A DNA stretch of 64,000 nucleotides from CAWUKT01 sp963923035 (GCA_963923035.1 CAWUKT010000022.1:1-64000), one strand, 5' to 3'. Positions 1 through 7,775 are shown, numbered from the stretch's first letter. Notes: generated by a model not told the origin, from the sequence alone. Made by a program: numbers and translations.

Positions 1-364
1 AGGGTCTGAGCCGAATGAATTAAGGTCCAAGGCGAATTGTATTTGGGTTGGAGGCCCCCCTCCCCACCTCAAAGGTAAATACCCCCCACCTCCAACCCGA
101 ATTAACCCCCCAAGAGAGGTACCCCATTGACCCTTCCGGTCCATTGACTCACTTCCCCATCTGTCCAATTTCCGTTTTCCCTCCTCGACCTCGTTTCCCC
201 ATCCACTTCATTTGCACATCTGCCCATTGAATCCATCTACCCATTTCCCTCATTGGCACATTGACCCGACTTCATTCCCCTCCCAAACGCTTGATTTGGC
301 CGCTCCGATGGAAAAATTTCCCCGCGTCCTTATTTCTTGTTTCCGAATCCCGTATTTTCATCCC
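1..364. other. C-rich gene-free leader with degenerate repeats
   Basis: No convincing gene. The plus strand is strongly C-rich and repeatedly shows short near-copies of the word CCCATTGA / CCATTGACCC between about 120 and 265, separated by 15-40 bases. Reading frames through it give only low-complexity Pro/His/Phe-rich peptides, so I treat it as non-coding DNA upstream of the lipoprotein gene at 365. Confidence 0.5.
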
Positions 365-790
365 ATGCAAGTATCCCGATTGTTGTCCCTGCTCGCCCTG
401 TCTTTCGCGCTGTTGTTCACGGCCTGTGATTCCAATTCCGGTCCGACCCCCGAGGATATTCTCGTCGGCAGCTGGAAGCTCCAGGAATTCAACATGCAGG
501 GCGGGGAACCTATGCCGATCCAGGTAATGGCCACTTCGTCCTTCAATTTCAGTGCCGATGGCCGTTATGAAATCCTGATGGGGCAGTTGGAGCGGGGGAC
601 GTGGAAATTGAGTGAAGACAAAAAGGTCCTGATTACCATTCCGGACGGGATGGTCCAGGAGCAACACATCGACTTGTCCAAGGTGACCGAGGAAGAGGTG
701 ATCCTGACCAACAATACCGGCCAGAACCCGGTGACGATGACCCTGCGCCCCGATACAGATGGCGGCGGAGAGGAAACAGCTCCCCACTAG
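365..790 (+). CDS. Lipocalin-like lipoprotein, 141 aa
   Basis: Small exported lipoprotein. The chosen ATG gives a textbook lipoprotein signal: Met-Gln-Val-Ser-Arg, a hydrophobic run, then FTAC with the lipidated Cys at residue 21, followed by DSNSGP. The reading frame stays open upstream, but that part is low-complexity and unlike a protein. The mature part has the pattern of lipocalin-like / Lipocalin_4 Bacteroidota proteins: a GSWKL motif after the linker, then NFSADGRYEI, RGTWKLSEDKKVL and a C-terminal beta-strand pattern, suggesting a small beta-barrel or sandwich. The C-terminus is acidic. The gene lies 70 bases upstream of the PorQ-type gene on the same strand. The ligand or function is unknown; the family assignment rests on the GxW motif and spacing. 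Confidence 0.75.
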   Translation: MQVSRLLSLLALSFALLFTACDSNSGPTPEDILVGSWKLQEFNMQGGEPMPIQVMATSSFNFSADGRYEILMGQLERGTWKLSEDKKVLITIPDGMVQEQHIDLSKVTEEEVILTNNTGQNPVTMTLRPDTDGGGEETAPH

Positions 791-860
791 GCGTCCCGGC
801 TGCGACCGTCCCCTAATTTTTCCCTCCTTTTCCGTCAGATTTTCCCTTATTTTCGAAGCT

Positions 861-1889
861 GTGAAACATTTACTGATAGGACTTGCGGCCTTGTTTCCCT
901 TTGTGTTGAGCGCGCAGATCGCCGGACAGAATGTCTATGACTTCGTGAATCTGACGCCAGCACCACGGGCAGCGGCTTTGGGGGGATATAACATCACCAC
1001 CTACGACCACGATGCCAGCTTTGCGTATCAGAATCCGGCTTTGGTCAACGATTCGGCCCACCAGCAGATCGGAATGGCCTTTGTCAATTTCCTGGGCGGC
1101 ATCAACTATGGCTACGCGTCCTATGCCCACAGCTTTGAAGGCATCGGGGATTTCCACGCGGGGGTGCAGTATGTTGGGTACGGGGAAATGATCCAGGCGG
1201 ACGTCCTGGGCAATCAAATCGGGACCTTCGGCGCCAATGACATTGCGTTGGTGGTCGGCGGGAGCCGCATGATCGACCGTTTCCGGGTCGGCGCGAACCT
1301 CAAATTCCTCAACTCGTCGATTTCAGGCTTCCAGAGCAATTCCGCGCTCGCCATGGACCTCGGCGGTTTGTATGTTTCCGAAAATGGTCTCTTCACGGCC
1401 GGATTGACGTTCAATCACCTGGGCTTCAATCTTTCCTCCTGGAATACCAGTGCCCGCACCAACCTTCCTTTGGACATCCGACTCGGGCTTTCCCAGCGCC
1501 TCGCCCATATGCCGCTGAGATTCTCGGTCACCGTTCACAATATCAACCGTCCCCGACTCGTCTTCTACGATGCCAATGCGCCCGTGGAGTTTGACCTGAG
1601 TGGGGAACCCATCGAAAACAATTTCCCTTTCTTCGACAACCTCTTCCGCCACGTGATCTTTGGCGCCGAATTCCTCATCTCGAAGGGCTTCAACCTCCGC
1701 GCGGGCTATAACCACATGCGGCGGCAGGAGCTCCGGGCCGAGAACCGGGCCGGCTTGAGTGGCTTCTCTTTCGGAGCCGGGCTCAAGATCAGCCATTTCC
1801 GTTTGGATTATTCCCTCGCGTCCTACCACGCCGTCGGACCGACCCATTTCTTTGGCGTCGGCACCAACCTCGGCGACTGGAAGAAATAA
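861..1889 (+). CDS. porQ: Type IX secretion system protein PorQ
   Basis: PorV/PorQ-type outer-membrane beta-barrel of the T9SS, which in Porphyromonas and relatives is needed for processing and surface attachment of cargo carrying C-terminal sorting domains. I chose the GTG at 861: it is followed at once by a signal peptide (KHLLIGLAALFPFVLSAQ), whereas the in-frame ATG at 759 would overlap the upstream gene and add a non-signal-like segment. Mature-part hallmarks are NVYDFVNLTPAPRAAALGG near the N-terminus, typical of PorQ, then SFAYQNPALV and repeated glycine-aromatic beta strands (VGYGEMI, FRVGANLKFL, GLSGFSFGAGLKI). At 342 aa it is the usual size. The window contains several likely T9SS cargo proteins (27267, 41706, 60265), consistent with a working system, but the core porKLMN genes are not here. 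Confidence 0.88.
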   Translation: MKHLLIGLAALFPFVLSAQIAGQNVYDFVNLTPAPRAAALGGYNITTYDHDASFAYQNPALVNDSAHQQIGMAFVNFLGGINYGYASYAHSFEGIGDFHAGVQYVGYGEMIQADVLGNQIGTFGANDIALVVGGSRMIDRFRVGANLKFLNSSISGFQSNSALAMDLGGLYVSENGLFTAGLTFNHLGFNLSSWNTSARTNLPLDIRLGLSQRLAHMPLRFSVTVHNINRPRLVFYDANAPVEFDLSGEPIENNFPFFDNLFRHVIFGAEFLISKGFNLRAGYNHMRRQELRAENRAGLSGFSFGAGLKISHFRLDYSLASYHAVGPTHFFGVGTNLGDWKK

Positions 1890-1896
1890 TTCACAC

Positions 1897-2931
1897 TTAC
1901 ATCAGGATATTTCCGTGGGGTTCTTCGGCGGGCGGCAGGTCTGTCTCGTCCAGCATTTCGCGCAGGTCGATTTCGATGGTCCGGGACAGGGCCGTGATCG
2001 GGATGTCGTTCCAAAGTCCTTCGAAGGGATTCTCAGAATAGTCGCCGATTTTGTCCATGACGAAGAAAATCCAGCCCACGAGTCCGGAGAAGGGGACCAC
2101 CAACCAAATCCAGTAGTCCGCCAATTTGATGTCGGTGATGAGATCGCCGAAGGCCGTGATCATGCCGAGCGGCATCAACAGGACAAAGATGAAGACGGCG
2201 ATGAGGTTGATGGTGGCGTACTGGCGGGGAAAAGGAAAATTCTTGATCCGTTCGCTCTTGCCCTGAAGCGTAAAGAACTCCACGAGCAATTTTTCCAGCT
2301 CCACATGGCGGAAATTGTCGGTCAAGCCTTGCTGATGCAATTCCTTGAGGTGCCGGCCCTGCATGTTCAGGAGATGGGTGGCCCGGTTCTTTTTTGACAG
2401 GACGTATTTCCTTTCTTCCTCGTCCAGCAGCGGCGTCAATTCTTCCTCCAACGTGACCTTGTATTCCCGCACCTGAAGGAAATCACGCGACCAGGCGGCC
2501 CGTTTGTCCTTGTGCTCCCACGATTTCAAGGCCCGCAATTGGTGGCGCAGTGCAGCCATCCACGCGATGTGGCGGTAAATCAATTTGCGGTGGTGGTCCC
2601 GAAGGGTTTCGGCATCGACGTCTCCTTCGGCAAAATGGTCGGTGACATAGTCCAGGCTCATCATGCCCCAGCTCCGGCTGGCATTCACGATGGCCCCCCA
2701 AATCTTCCGCGCTTCCCAGAGGCGGTCGTAAGAAGAGTTGTTTTTGAAGCCGAGGAAAAAGGCCACGGCGACCCCGACGAGGGAAATGGGGAGCCAGGGG
2801 AGGCGCATCCAATTCAGGTCGAGGAAATAGTAGAGCGAGACCCAGACGGCGGCGACGAGGCTGGGGTAAATGAATTGGGTCCGGGACCAACGGAGGGTTT
2901 GGCGCAGGGGGTAGACGCGGAGTACTTGCAT
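1897..2931 (-). CDS. Bestrophin-family channel protein
   Basis: Bacterial bestrophin homologue (YneE/UPF0187 type), a pentameric inner-membrane ion channel family. The 344-residue protein starts at the ATG ending at 2931. It shows hydrophobic segments near residues 20-60 (IYPSLVAAVWVSLYYF, LPISLVGVAVAFFLGF) immediately followed by the bestrophin signature FKNNSSYDRLWEARKIWGAI, and a second membrane pair around residues 230-295 ending in the conserved DKIGDYSENPFEGLWNDIP region. A longer frame upstream is Arg/Pro-rich and overlaps the gene at 2943, so it was rejected. It converges tail to tail with porQ (8-base gap) and follows the DUF1851 gene by 11 bases on the same strand, so the two may be co-transcribed. 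Ion selectivity cannot be read from sequence. Confidence 0.88.
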   Translation of the reverse strand: MQVLRVYPLRQTLRWSRTQFIYPSLVAAVWVSLYYFLDLNWMRLPWLPISLVGVAVAFFLGFKNNSSYDRLWEARKIWGAIVNASRSWGMMSLDYVTDHFAEGDVDAETLRDHHRKLIYRHIAWMAALRHQLRALKSWEHKDKRAAWSRDFLQVREYKVTLEEELTPLLDEEERKYVLSKKNRATHLLNMQGRHLKELHQQGLTDNFRHVELEKLLVEFFTLQGKSERIKNFPFPRQYATINLIAVFIFVLLMPLGMITAFGDLITDIKLADYWIWLVVPFSGLVGWIFFVMDKIGDYSENPFEGLWNDIPITALSRTIEIDLREMLDETDLPPAEEPHGNILM

Positions 2932-2942
2932 CGCAGGTGGGC

Positions 2943-3530
2943 TTAGGCGGTCGCTTGGAAAAGGAAATCGAGGTGGACGCGGGCGTCGACCTTTTGGAGG
3001 TAAGACAGTTCTTCCGCGCCGCCCAGGGCCAGGGCGGGGACGAAAGTGAAGATTTCGCCCGGCTCCAATGCGCCCATCTCCGCCAATGCTTCTTTGAACA
3101 GCGGGCCGCGTAGGGTTCCGTTGACGACTGCTTCGTCGAGGAGGTAGCTCTTGAAGAACTTGTCGACCTCCCAGGTACAGACCTCGGTGCGCCGGTAGTG
3201 GGGATCGAGGCGGCAAATGTCTTCGACTTTCATGACCGTGCCGCCGATGTCGTGTTGTCCGCGGTCGCGGTAGTAGAACAGGTCGCCGAAGGCACCGAGT
3301 GCAAAGGGGACCCGGGTAGGATCGGGCCGGCCGAGCCATTGGTCGAGGACCGGTTCGTAGTCGGCGGGGTCGATGAGTTGGAGGCGGCCGCCGCCGAGCA
3401 CGCCGATGCCGGGGCGCTTCCAGCGGTCGAGGAGGATGGCCGGGACACGGTCTTGAAATTGGGCGAGGGTGTCCGCCGACATAGGGGCCACGTCGCCGGA
3501 CGGGGCGTAGAGATCGTCAAATGAGGGCAT
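2943..3530 (-). CDS. GAD-like / DUF1851 (Tdi1-type) protein
   Basis: A 195-residue cytoplasmic protein with the layout of the GAD-like plus DUF1851 family, which includes the type VI secretion immunity protein Tdi1. Seen in the sequence: an N-terminal GAD-like part (residues about 1-90, with ILLDRWKRPGIGVL and DPADYEPVLDQWL) and a C-terminal part with FALGAFGDLFYYRD, then GEIFTFVPALALGGAEELSY and a closing KVDARVHLDFLFQ, which is the DUF1851 pattern. The chosen ATG (MPSFDDLY) is the natural start; the 54 residues upstream in frame are low-complexity. No toxin of the Tde1 type or T6SS gene lies nearby. Such orphans may be acquired immunity genes or have another role. It precedes the bestrophin gene by 11 bases. 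Confidence 0.72.
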   Translation of the reverse strand: MPSFDDLYAPSGDVAPMSADTLAQFQDRVPAILLDRWKRPGIGVLGGGRLQLIDPADYEPVLDQWLGRPDPTRVPFALGAFGDLFYYRDRGQHDIGGTVMKVEDICRLDPHYRRTEVCTWEVDKFFKSYLLDEAVVNGTLRGPLFKEALAEMGALEPGEIFTFVPALALGGAEELSYLQKVDARVHLDFLFQATA

Positions 3531-3636
3531 GTAAAGTATCTTTGCTGTAAAATGTGGATTATTTGGGGGAATGACAACCGCTGCCCATCCAGCGCTGAAG
3601 GAGGCCGGGGGATAAATAGAGTGGGGGCGTGGGGAA

Positions 3637-3673
3637 TTGTTTTTCAGATTCGGTCCTGACTTTTGTATTTTTG
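3637..3673 (+). promoter_or_regulatory. Possible promoter for the VDYGED-repeat gene
   Basis: A perfect TAnnTTTG -7 box (TATTTTTG, 3666-3673) lies 32 bases before the start codon at 3706. The nearest upstream TTG (3637-3639) is 26 bases away, longer than the usual 17-23, so only the -7 element is convincing. A second perfect match, TATCTTTG, occurs at 3537-3544. Confidence 0.35.
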
Positions 3674-3705
3674 GGCACTGAATTAAAGTCAAACAAATAA
3701 ATCCT

Positions 3706-4041
3706 ATGAAAAAAATTGCATTCCGCCTTTTCCTCGTTGTCGCGATTGCGGGAATGGGCCTGACCGGCTACCTCATGGCCAACCGTTCGGCGAAGAAAGC
3801 GCCGGTCGGCAACCTCGCCTGTGAGATCTACGGCAAGATCAAGATTGTCGACTACGGCGAAGACTACAAGGTCAAGAAAGTCGACTACGGCCAGGACGTG
3901 AAGATCAAGTGGGTCGACTACGGTGAAGACAAGAAAGGCCGCTGGAAGGAAGTCGATTACAGCGAAGATTACAAGATCAAGTGGGTGGATTACGGCGAAG
4001 ACTTCCAGGTGAAGTTTGTTGATTACGGCGAAGGCTGCTGA
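3706..4041 (+). CDS. Membrane-anchored VDYGED tandem-repeat protein
   Basis: Unrecognised 111-residue protein. After MKKIAFRLF comes one hydrophobic segment (about residues 7-24) that acts as an uncleaved anchor or signal, then a short linker with a single Cys at 39. From residue about 46 to the end the protein is a tandem repeat of an 11-residue unit, consensus K-x-V-D-Y-G-E-D-Y-K-V/I, present six times; the third unit is 13 long (insert GR) and the last is cut short and ends in Cys111. The pattern of alternating Lys/hydrophobic and invariant VDYG suggests stacked beta-strands or a small beta-flower or solenoid, perhaps closed by C39-C111 (inference). Codons for the repeats are partly varied, so the repeats are maintained at protein level. 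It has its own strong terminator and looks monocistronic. Function unknown. Confidence 0.8.
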   Translation: MKKIAFRLFLVVAIAGMGLTGYLMANRSAKKAPVGNLACEIYGKIKIVDYGEDYKVKKVDYGQDVKIKWVDYGEDKKGRWKEVDYSEDYKIKWVDYGEDFQVKFVDYGEGC

Positions 4042-4069
4042 TCGGTCCAACATTTGAAAATTTAGAGTT

Positions 4070-4132
4070 GTCCCTCTGAGAGGGACATGTCGACCGAAAC
4101 TGGACAGCGTCGCGCTGTCCAGTTTTTGTTTT
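4070..4132 (+). terminator. Two tandem hairpins, second a strong terminator
   Basis: First, a perfect 7-bp hairpin GTCCCTC-TGA-GAGGGAC at 4070-4086. Second, a perfect 13-bp stem (4097-4109 with 4113-4125, loop TCG) followed by TTGTTTTG, a typical rho-independent terminator for the gene ending at 4041. The first hairpin may be a separate RNA structure. Confidence 0.85.
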
Positions 4133-4683
4133 GTGCCCGGTCGGAGATCGGGCTATGGGAATCTTCGGCCCCCCTTTCCCAAACTGGTCCCCCTCTTTAC
4201 TCCTTTTGAAATCAGCGGCCCCATTTGCCTTCCTCCACGGATAAGGCGGCTCGGATTTACCGGTTTACGTTTTCCCATGCCCCTCACCCTCGACCTATGG
4301 GGACCTCGTGGCTCTGTTTTTCCGCCCCAAACTGGATGTTGCGACTGGCCTTCTAAGGGAAGGTCCCCTCATTGGCAATTGGATGGCCGGTCTTCTGTCA
4401 ATCGGGCCGCAGCAATGTCGCCATTGTGGAGGGCCGCAGCCGGAATTGGGCGGTAAAACCATTTGGTTTTCAGTTGCTTTGGTCGCTCGGGCTAGGGAAA
4501 TGATGGCAAGCCAGGGATTGCAAATCCTCCCTGGGAGCCAATGGGGTGTGTTTTGCCAAAAGCGCGCCATTGTTGTGTGGGTTTGGCTTGGCTTTGTGGG
4601 GAAATTGTTGAATTTTAATGGGATAAAGGCTTTACAAAGGAGCCGCTTGGGTCCTTTTCTTTCATCTATAATTACTTAATGTT
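4133..4683. other. Gene-free stretch
   Basis: No gene is supported. Two plus-strand frames (4133-4456, 4308-4679) and one minus-strand frame (4295-4570) are open, but the peptides lack family patterns, signal or domain structure and overlap each other. Just before the gene at 4684, TTG (4647-4649) and TATAATTA (4667-4674) are spaced by 17 bases and may be its promoter (weak). Confidence 0.45.
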
Positions 4684-5214
4684 ATGGCTATTACAGTCAA
4701 TGTCCGTGTGGTGGGCATTTACCTGGGGAATTCTGTTACCCCAGTCCGGGTCACTGTGAACGACAATCCCACAGTGGCAGAAATTATGACGGAAGTCGCA
4801 TTTGCGGCGAGTCGGGGACAAATCCCTAATGTATTTGGGTTTACGTACAGTCCTTTTAATCCTCCCCGGAATTCCAACGTGGATATGGACTCGGCAACTG
4901 TGGGCTTCAACAATTCCTTTCGGTCTCCGTCGGGAACGCCCTTGCCCGGTGGGGTTTACCAGTTGCGGGATGCCGATGGCAACCCTTCCACGGTCCTTCA
5001 GTACTACCTCTTCGATACCAATTTCGTGCAGGTGAACCGGAACAACCAGTTTATTCCCTTCTCGAATGTGCTGCCGCCTGAGCTCCAGATTCAGGACGGC
5101 TGGACCGTCATTTGGCGGCAGGTATCTATTGCGACCGGACCAATCCAGTCGGCCAAGCTCGCGGCCCGCGCCAAGCGTTCCTTCAAGAACCAGGCCGAAG
5201 CCGAAAAAGCCTAA
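4684..5214 (+). CDS. Hypothetical protein, 176 aa
   Basis: No family recognised. No signal peptide or membrane segment, so probably cytoplasmic. The N-terminus (MAITVNVRVVGIYLGNSVTPVRVTV) is beta-rich, residues 30-130 are rich in Asn, Pro and aromatic residues (GFTYSPFNPP, GGVYQLRDADGNPS, LQYYLFDTNFVQVNRN), and the last 35 residues turn Ala/Lys-rich and helical (SAKLAARAKRSFKNQAEAEKA). The clean end with a strong terminator at 5277 and codon usage like its neighbours support a real gene. It stands alone after 550 gene-free bases, followed by the convergent calpain locus. The all-beta body with a basic helical tail would suit a particle or binding component, but that is speculation. Confidence 0.7.
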   Translation: MAITVNVRVVGIYLGNSVTPVRVTVNDNPTVAEIMTEVAFAASRGQIPNVFGFTYSPFNPPRNSNVDMDSATVGFNNSFRSPSGTPLPGGVYQLRDADGNPSTVLQYYLFDTNFVQVNRNNQFIPFSNVLPPELQIQDGWTVIWRQVSIATGPIQSAKLAARAKRSFKNQAEAEKA

Positions 5215-5276
5215 GTGCTTTTACACCCGGTTCCGGGAGGCCTGGTCTCCGGGAATCCATTTGATACGAAAAGAAA

Positions 5277-5311
5277 AAGCGCCCTGTATCAACGGGGCGC
5301 TTCCTTATTTT
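5277..5311 (+). terminator. Rho-independent terminator
   Basis: Stem AAGCGCCC (5277-5284) pairs with GGGCGCTT (5295-5302), followed by CCTTATTTTA. It sits between convergent genes; because of the A-rich left flank it may work in both directions. Confidence 0.75.
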
Positions 5312-5335
5312 AGTACGGGGTAGTCCGAAGGGACG

Positions 5336-5590
5336 TTATACCCGGGTGAAGAAGACCGATCCCTTGCGGGGCGGCTCGGCCGGCGTCAGCCGGTCGACTC
5401 TCCATTGCTGGTCTCCGATGTCCAGCACGTCGCCCTGACGGGCATTGACGTAGAGCTCCTCTCCAACATAGATGTTCAGGCCGAGAAACTCGCCGTTCTC
5501 ATCCTCGCGCGGTCCCATGGTGGCCAGGGCGACCTGGACGCCGTTGATCTGGCCCGCGGCCGTCTCCATGAATGCAATGGGTTCTGCCAT
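5336..5590 (-). CDS. Small protein coupled to calpain gene
   Basis: Unrecognised 84-residue protein. The ATG at 5588-5590 overlaps the TGA of the calpain gene by one base (TGATG), so translation is probably coupled and the two act together. The sequence is beta-rich: an N-terminal part AFMETAAGQINGVQVALATMG, a middle GLNIYVGEELYVNARQGDVLDI, and an end QWRVDRLTPAEPPRKGSVFFTRV. No signal peptide or membrane segment. A TTG codon one triplet upstream is a less likely start. From context it could be an inhibitor, chaperone or loading factor for the protease; nothing in the sequence decides between these. The length and the stop at 5336 leave only 25 bases to the terminator shared with the convergent gene. 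Confidence 0.78.
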   Translation of the reverse strand: MAEPIAFMETAAGQINGVQVALATMGPREDENGEFLGLNIYVGEELYVNARQGDVLDIGDQQWRVDRLTPAEPPRKGSVFFTRV

Positions 5591-6513
5591 CAATCGCGGG
5601 TGGTAAATTCTTTGAAATAGGTCTTGAACTGGGCCCAGGTCATGACGACTTCCTCGCTGTTGCCGCCCCAGGGGTTGCGGACCCGGACATTGTTGGCATC
5701 GCCGTTCAGGACGGTGTACACGTGGCGGGCCACGATGCGGTTGTTTTGGGCAAAGGTCTTGTCTTCCTGGCTCATGCTGTTGAACGAGCCGTCGCCGCCG
5801 GTTTGGGCGGTTACGGGCTTGCCGGCCCGCAGGGCCGCCAGCACATCAGCGGCGATGTCGCCGGAAGAAGGCCCGCCCAGCAAGCCCCGGTTGCTGTGGG
5901 AGCTGAACTCTTGCCCGGTCAGGGCCTCAAATGCGTCCTGGGAGAAGCCCCACGCGAGGTTCTCGTAGCTGCCCAACATCTGGGCGTAGGCTTTTTGGAT
6001 CAGCGAGACCCAAATTTCTCTCTCCCCGGCGGCGTTGGTGTCTTCGCCCTGGGAATACATGCGGTGGCCGGTAGCATCTGCGGGGAACTCCGACGTGACA
6101 TTGTAGATGACCGAGTCGAATCCGCCGAACATTTTCTTCCGGTAGAGGCGGACATTGTAGGTCCCGTCGCTTTTGGGGCCGTCGATGTTGTTGGCGAGGA
6201 GTTCCGGATTGGTCTTGGCGACTCCGGCGAGGGAGGAGAGGAAATAACAGTCGGCGATGGCTCCCTGGCGGACATCGTTGTAGGCGATGGCATGGGAATC
6301 ACCGGCTCCCTGGATGGAGACAGGGCCAGGTTGGTCCTGGTACGTGACGTGCCCGTGGTCGGGCATGATTTTGGGATTTTTATCGTTGCCAGCGCTGCGC
6401 TGGACGGTGGATGCTCCCGGTGCGAACTGGGGAGGCATGGCTTTCCGTTGGATGGGGGACCCGGGCATAGACTTGGCCTGCACGGGCTGCGGAGTATTCT
6501 GGCGCTTTTTCAT
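5590..6513 (-). CDS. Calpain-family (C2) cysteine protease
   Basis: Bacterial calpain-type cysteine peptidase, 307 aa. The papain-fold catalytic triad is readable: Cys89 in GAIADCYFLSSLAG, His264 in ARHVYTVLN and Asn280 in VRVRNPWGG; the family element EIWVSLIQKAYA lies at 166-177. No signal peptide. Residues 1-40 are a flexible, basic, Gln/Pro-rich leader with repeated short words QAKSMPGSPIQRKAMPPQ and STVQRS, much like the N-termini of DUF4157/eCIS-core-type proteins and putative cargo of extracellular contractile injection systems (comparison from memory). No injection-system genes are in the window. The downstream 84-residue gene is translationally coupled. It could be a toxin or effector with partner, or a housekeeping protease; all catalytic residues are intact, so activity is expected. 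The start ATG at 6511-6513 is the only reasonable one. Confidence 0.9.
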   Translation of the reverse strand: MKKRQNTPQPVQAKSMPGSPIQRKAMPPQFAPGASTVQRSAGNDKNPKIMPDHGHVTYQDQPGPVSIQGAGDSHAIAYNDVRQGAIADCYFLSSLAGVAKTNPELLANNIDGPKSDGTYNVRLYRKKMFGGFDSVIYNVTSEFPADATGHRMYSQGEDTNAAGEREIWVSLIQKAYAQMLGSYENLAWGFSQDAFEALTGQEFSSHSNRGLLGGPSSGDIAADVLAALRAGKPVTAQTGGDGSFNSMSQEDKTFAQNNRIVARHVYTVLNGDANNVRVRNPWGGNSEEVVMTWAQFKTYFKEFTTRD

Positions 6514-6733
6514 AGTCGGAGCAGAAAATGGATGAATCGAAAATGGTCTTGGCTGACCTTAAGTGCAATATACTGTCAAATAACCTTTTTGTCCATAAAA
6601 AGTTTACGGTTTTTAACAGAATATTTGAGCGGGAGGGAGCAGGGAAATTCGATGCGGAGAGAAGCGGGACAAGGGCAAATGAAAAAAGAACCAAAGAGTC
6701 GCAAGATCAATTGGCTGACATCCGTCTTGAGCA

Positions 6734-6764
6734 TTGATTCCCCACCAAAACAAGTGTATCTTCG
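6734..6764 (+). promoter_or_regulatory. Promoter of mdh
   Basis: TTG at 6734-6736, a 20-base spacer, then TATCTTCG at 6757-6764 (one mismatch to TAnnTTTG). This matches the Bacteroidota primary sigma promoter pattern and leaves a leader of about 45 bases before the ATG at 6816. Confidence 0.6.
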
Positions 6765-6815
6765 CCGGTAATTCGAATTCGCTAATTTATTTGCATTCAA
6801 AAACATACAATTACT

Positions 6816-7751
6816 ATGAGCAAAGTGACAGTGATCGGAGCCGGAGCCGTAGGAGCAACCTGCGCCGACGCCGTGGCCCAAAAGGGCATCTGCAAGGAAG
6901 TTTATCTGGTAGACATCAAAGAAGGTGTAGCTGAAGGCAAAGCCCTCGACCTGTGGGAGACCTCTCCCGTCCAGTTGTTCGATACCCGCGTCAAGGGAAG
7001 CACCAATGACTACGCCCCCACCGCGGGATCCGACGTCATTGTGATCACTTCCGGGGTGCCCCGGAAGCCCGGCATGAGCCGTGACGACCTCATCTCCATC
7101 AACGCCAAGATTGTCAAGACGGTCACCGAGCAGGCCATTGCCCACTCTCCCGACGCGATCATCATCGTCGTCGCCAACCCGCTGGACGTCATGACTTACC
7201 AGGCCTGGAAGGCTTCCGGTGTCGATTCCAACCGGGTCATGGGTATGGCAGGTATCCTCGATACCGCCCGCTACCGCTCCTTCCTCGCTGAAGCCCTCGA
7301 TTGTTCTCCCAAGGACATCCAGGCCCTCCTCCTCGGCGGTCACGGCGATACCATGGTGCCGCTTCCCCGCTACACCACCGTTTCCGGTATCCCTGTCACC
7401 GACATGATCGACAGCGACAAGCTCGACGCCATCGTCCAGCGCACCAAAAAAGGTGGCGGCGAGATCGTCAAGCTCCTCGGTACCTCCGCTTGGTACGCTC
7501 CGGGTGTTGCTGCTGCTCAGATGGTCGAAGCCATCCTCCTCGACCAAAACCGCATCTTCCCGGTTTGCTCCCGCCTGACCGGCCAGTACGGCATCGACGA
7601 CCTGTACCTCGGTGTTCCCGTGAAGCTCGGTACCGGTGGTATCAAGGAGATCATCGAACTCAACCTGAACGAAGACGAGCAAAAGCTCCTCCAGGAGTCC
7701 GCTACTGCTGTTCGCGGCGTCGTAGACGTACTCGAAGGCATGAACCTCTAA
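6816..7751 (+). CDS. mdh: Malate dehydrogenase
   Basis: NAD-dependent malate dehydrogenase of the LDH-like type, interconverting malate and oxaloacetate in the TCA cycle in the cytoplasm. 311 aa, normal length. Rossmann motif GAGAVGATCADAVA at 8-21, acidic residue of the adenosine-binding strand in YLVDIKEG (Asp33), mobile-loop substrate Args in GVPRKPGMSR (Arg83 and Arg89), the catalytic pair Asp149 (GILDTARYRS, with Arg153) and His176 in LLGGHGDTMVPL. The start ATG follows a good promoter and precedes MSKVTVIGAG, the expected N-terminus. Codon use is strongly biased to C-ending codons, unlike the neighbours, which fits high expression. Monocistronic with its own terminator. Confidence 0.97.
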   Translation: MSKVTVIGAGAVGATCADAVAQKGICKEVYLVDIKEGVAEGKALDLWETSPVQLFDTRVKGSTNDYAPTAGSDVIVITSGVPRKPGMSRDDLISINAKIVKTVTEQAIAHSPDAIIIVVANPLDVMTYQAWKASGVDSNRVMGMAGILDTARYRSFLAEALDCSPKDIQALLLGGHGDTMVPLPRYTTVSGIPVTDMIDSDKLDAIVQRTKKGGGEIVKLLGTSAWYAPGVAAAQMVEAILLDQNRIFPVCSRLTGQYGIDDLYLGVPVKLGTGGIKEIIELNLNEDEQKLLQESATAVRGVVDVLEGMNL

Positions 7752-7775
7752 GCTGGGCTTCTGCCAAGATATTGA

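Noticed and set aside
1759..2397. Plus-strand frame through the bestrophin gene
   Set aside because: Overlaps porQ and the recognisable minus-strand bestrophin; no protein-like signal.
4133..4679. Three overlapping frames in the gap before 4684
   Set aside because: They overlap each other on both strands, none has a domain or signal.
5572..6771. Plus-strand frame of 399 codons
   Set aside because: Antisense to the calpain gene, whose catalytic residues are recognisable on the minus strand.
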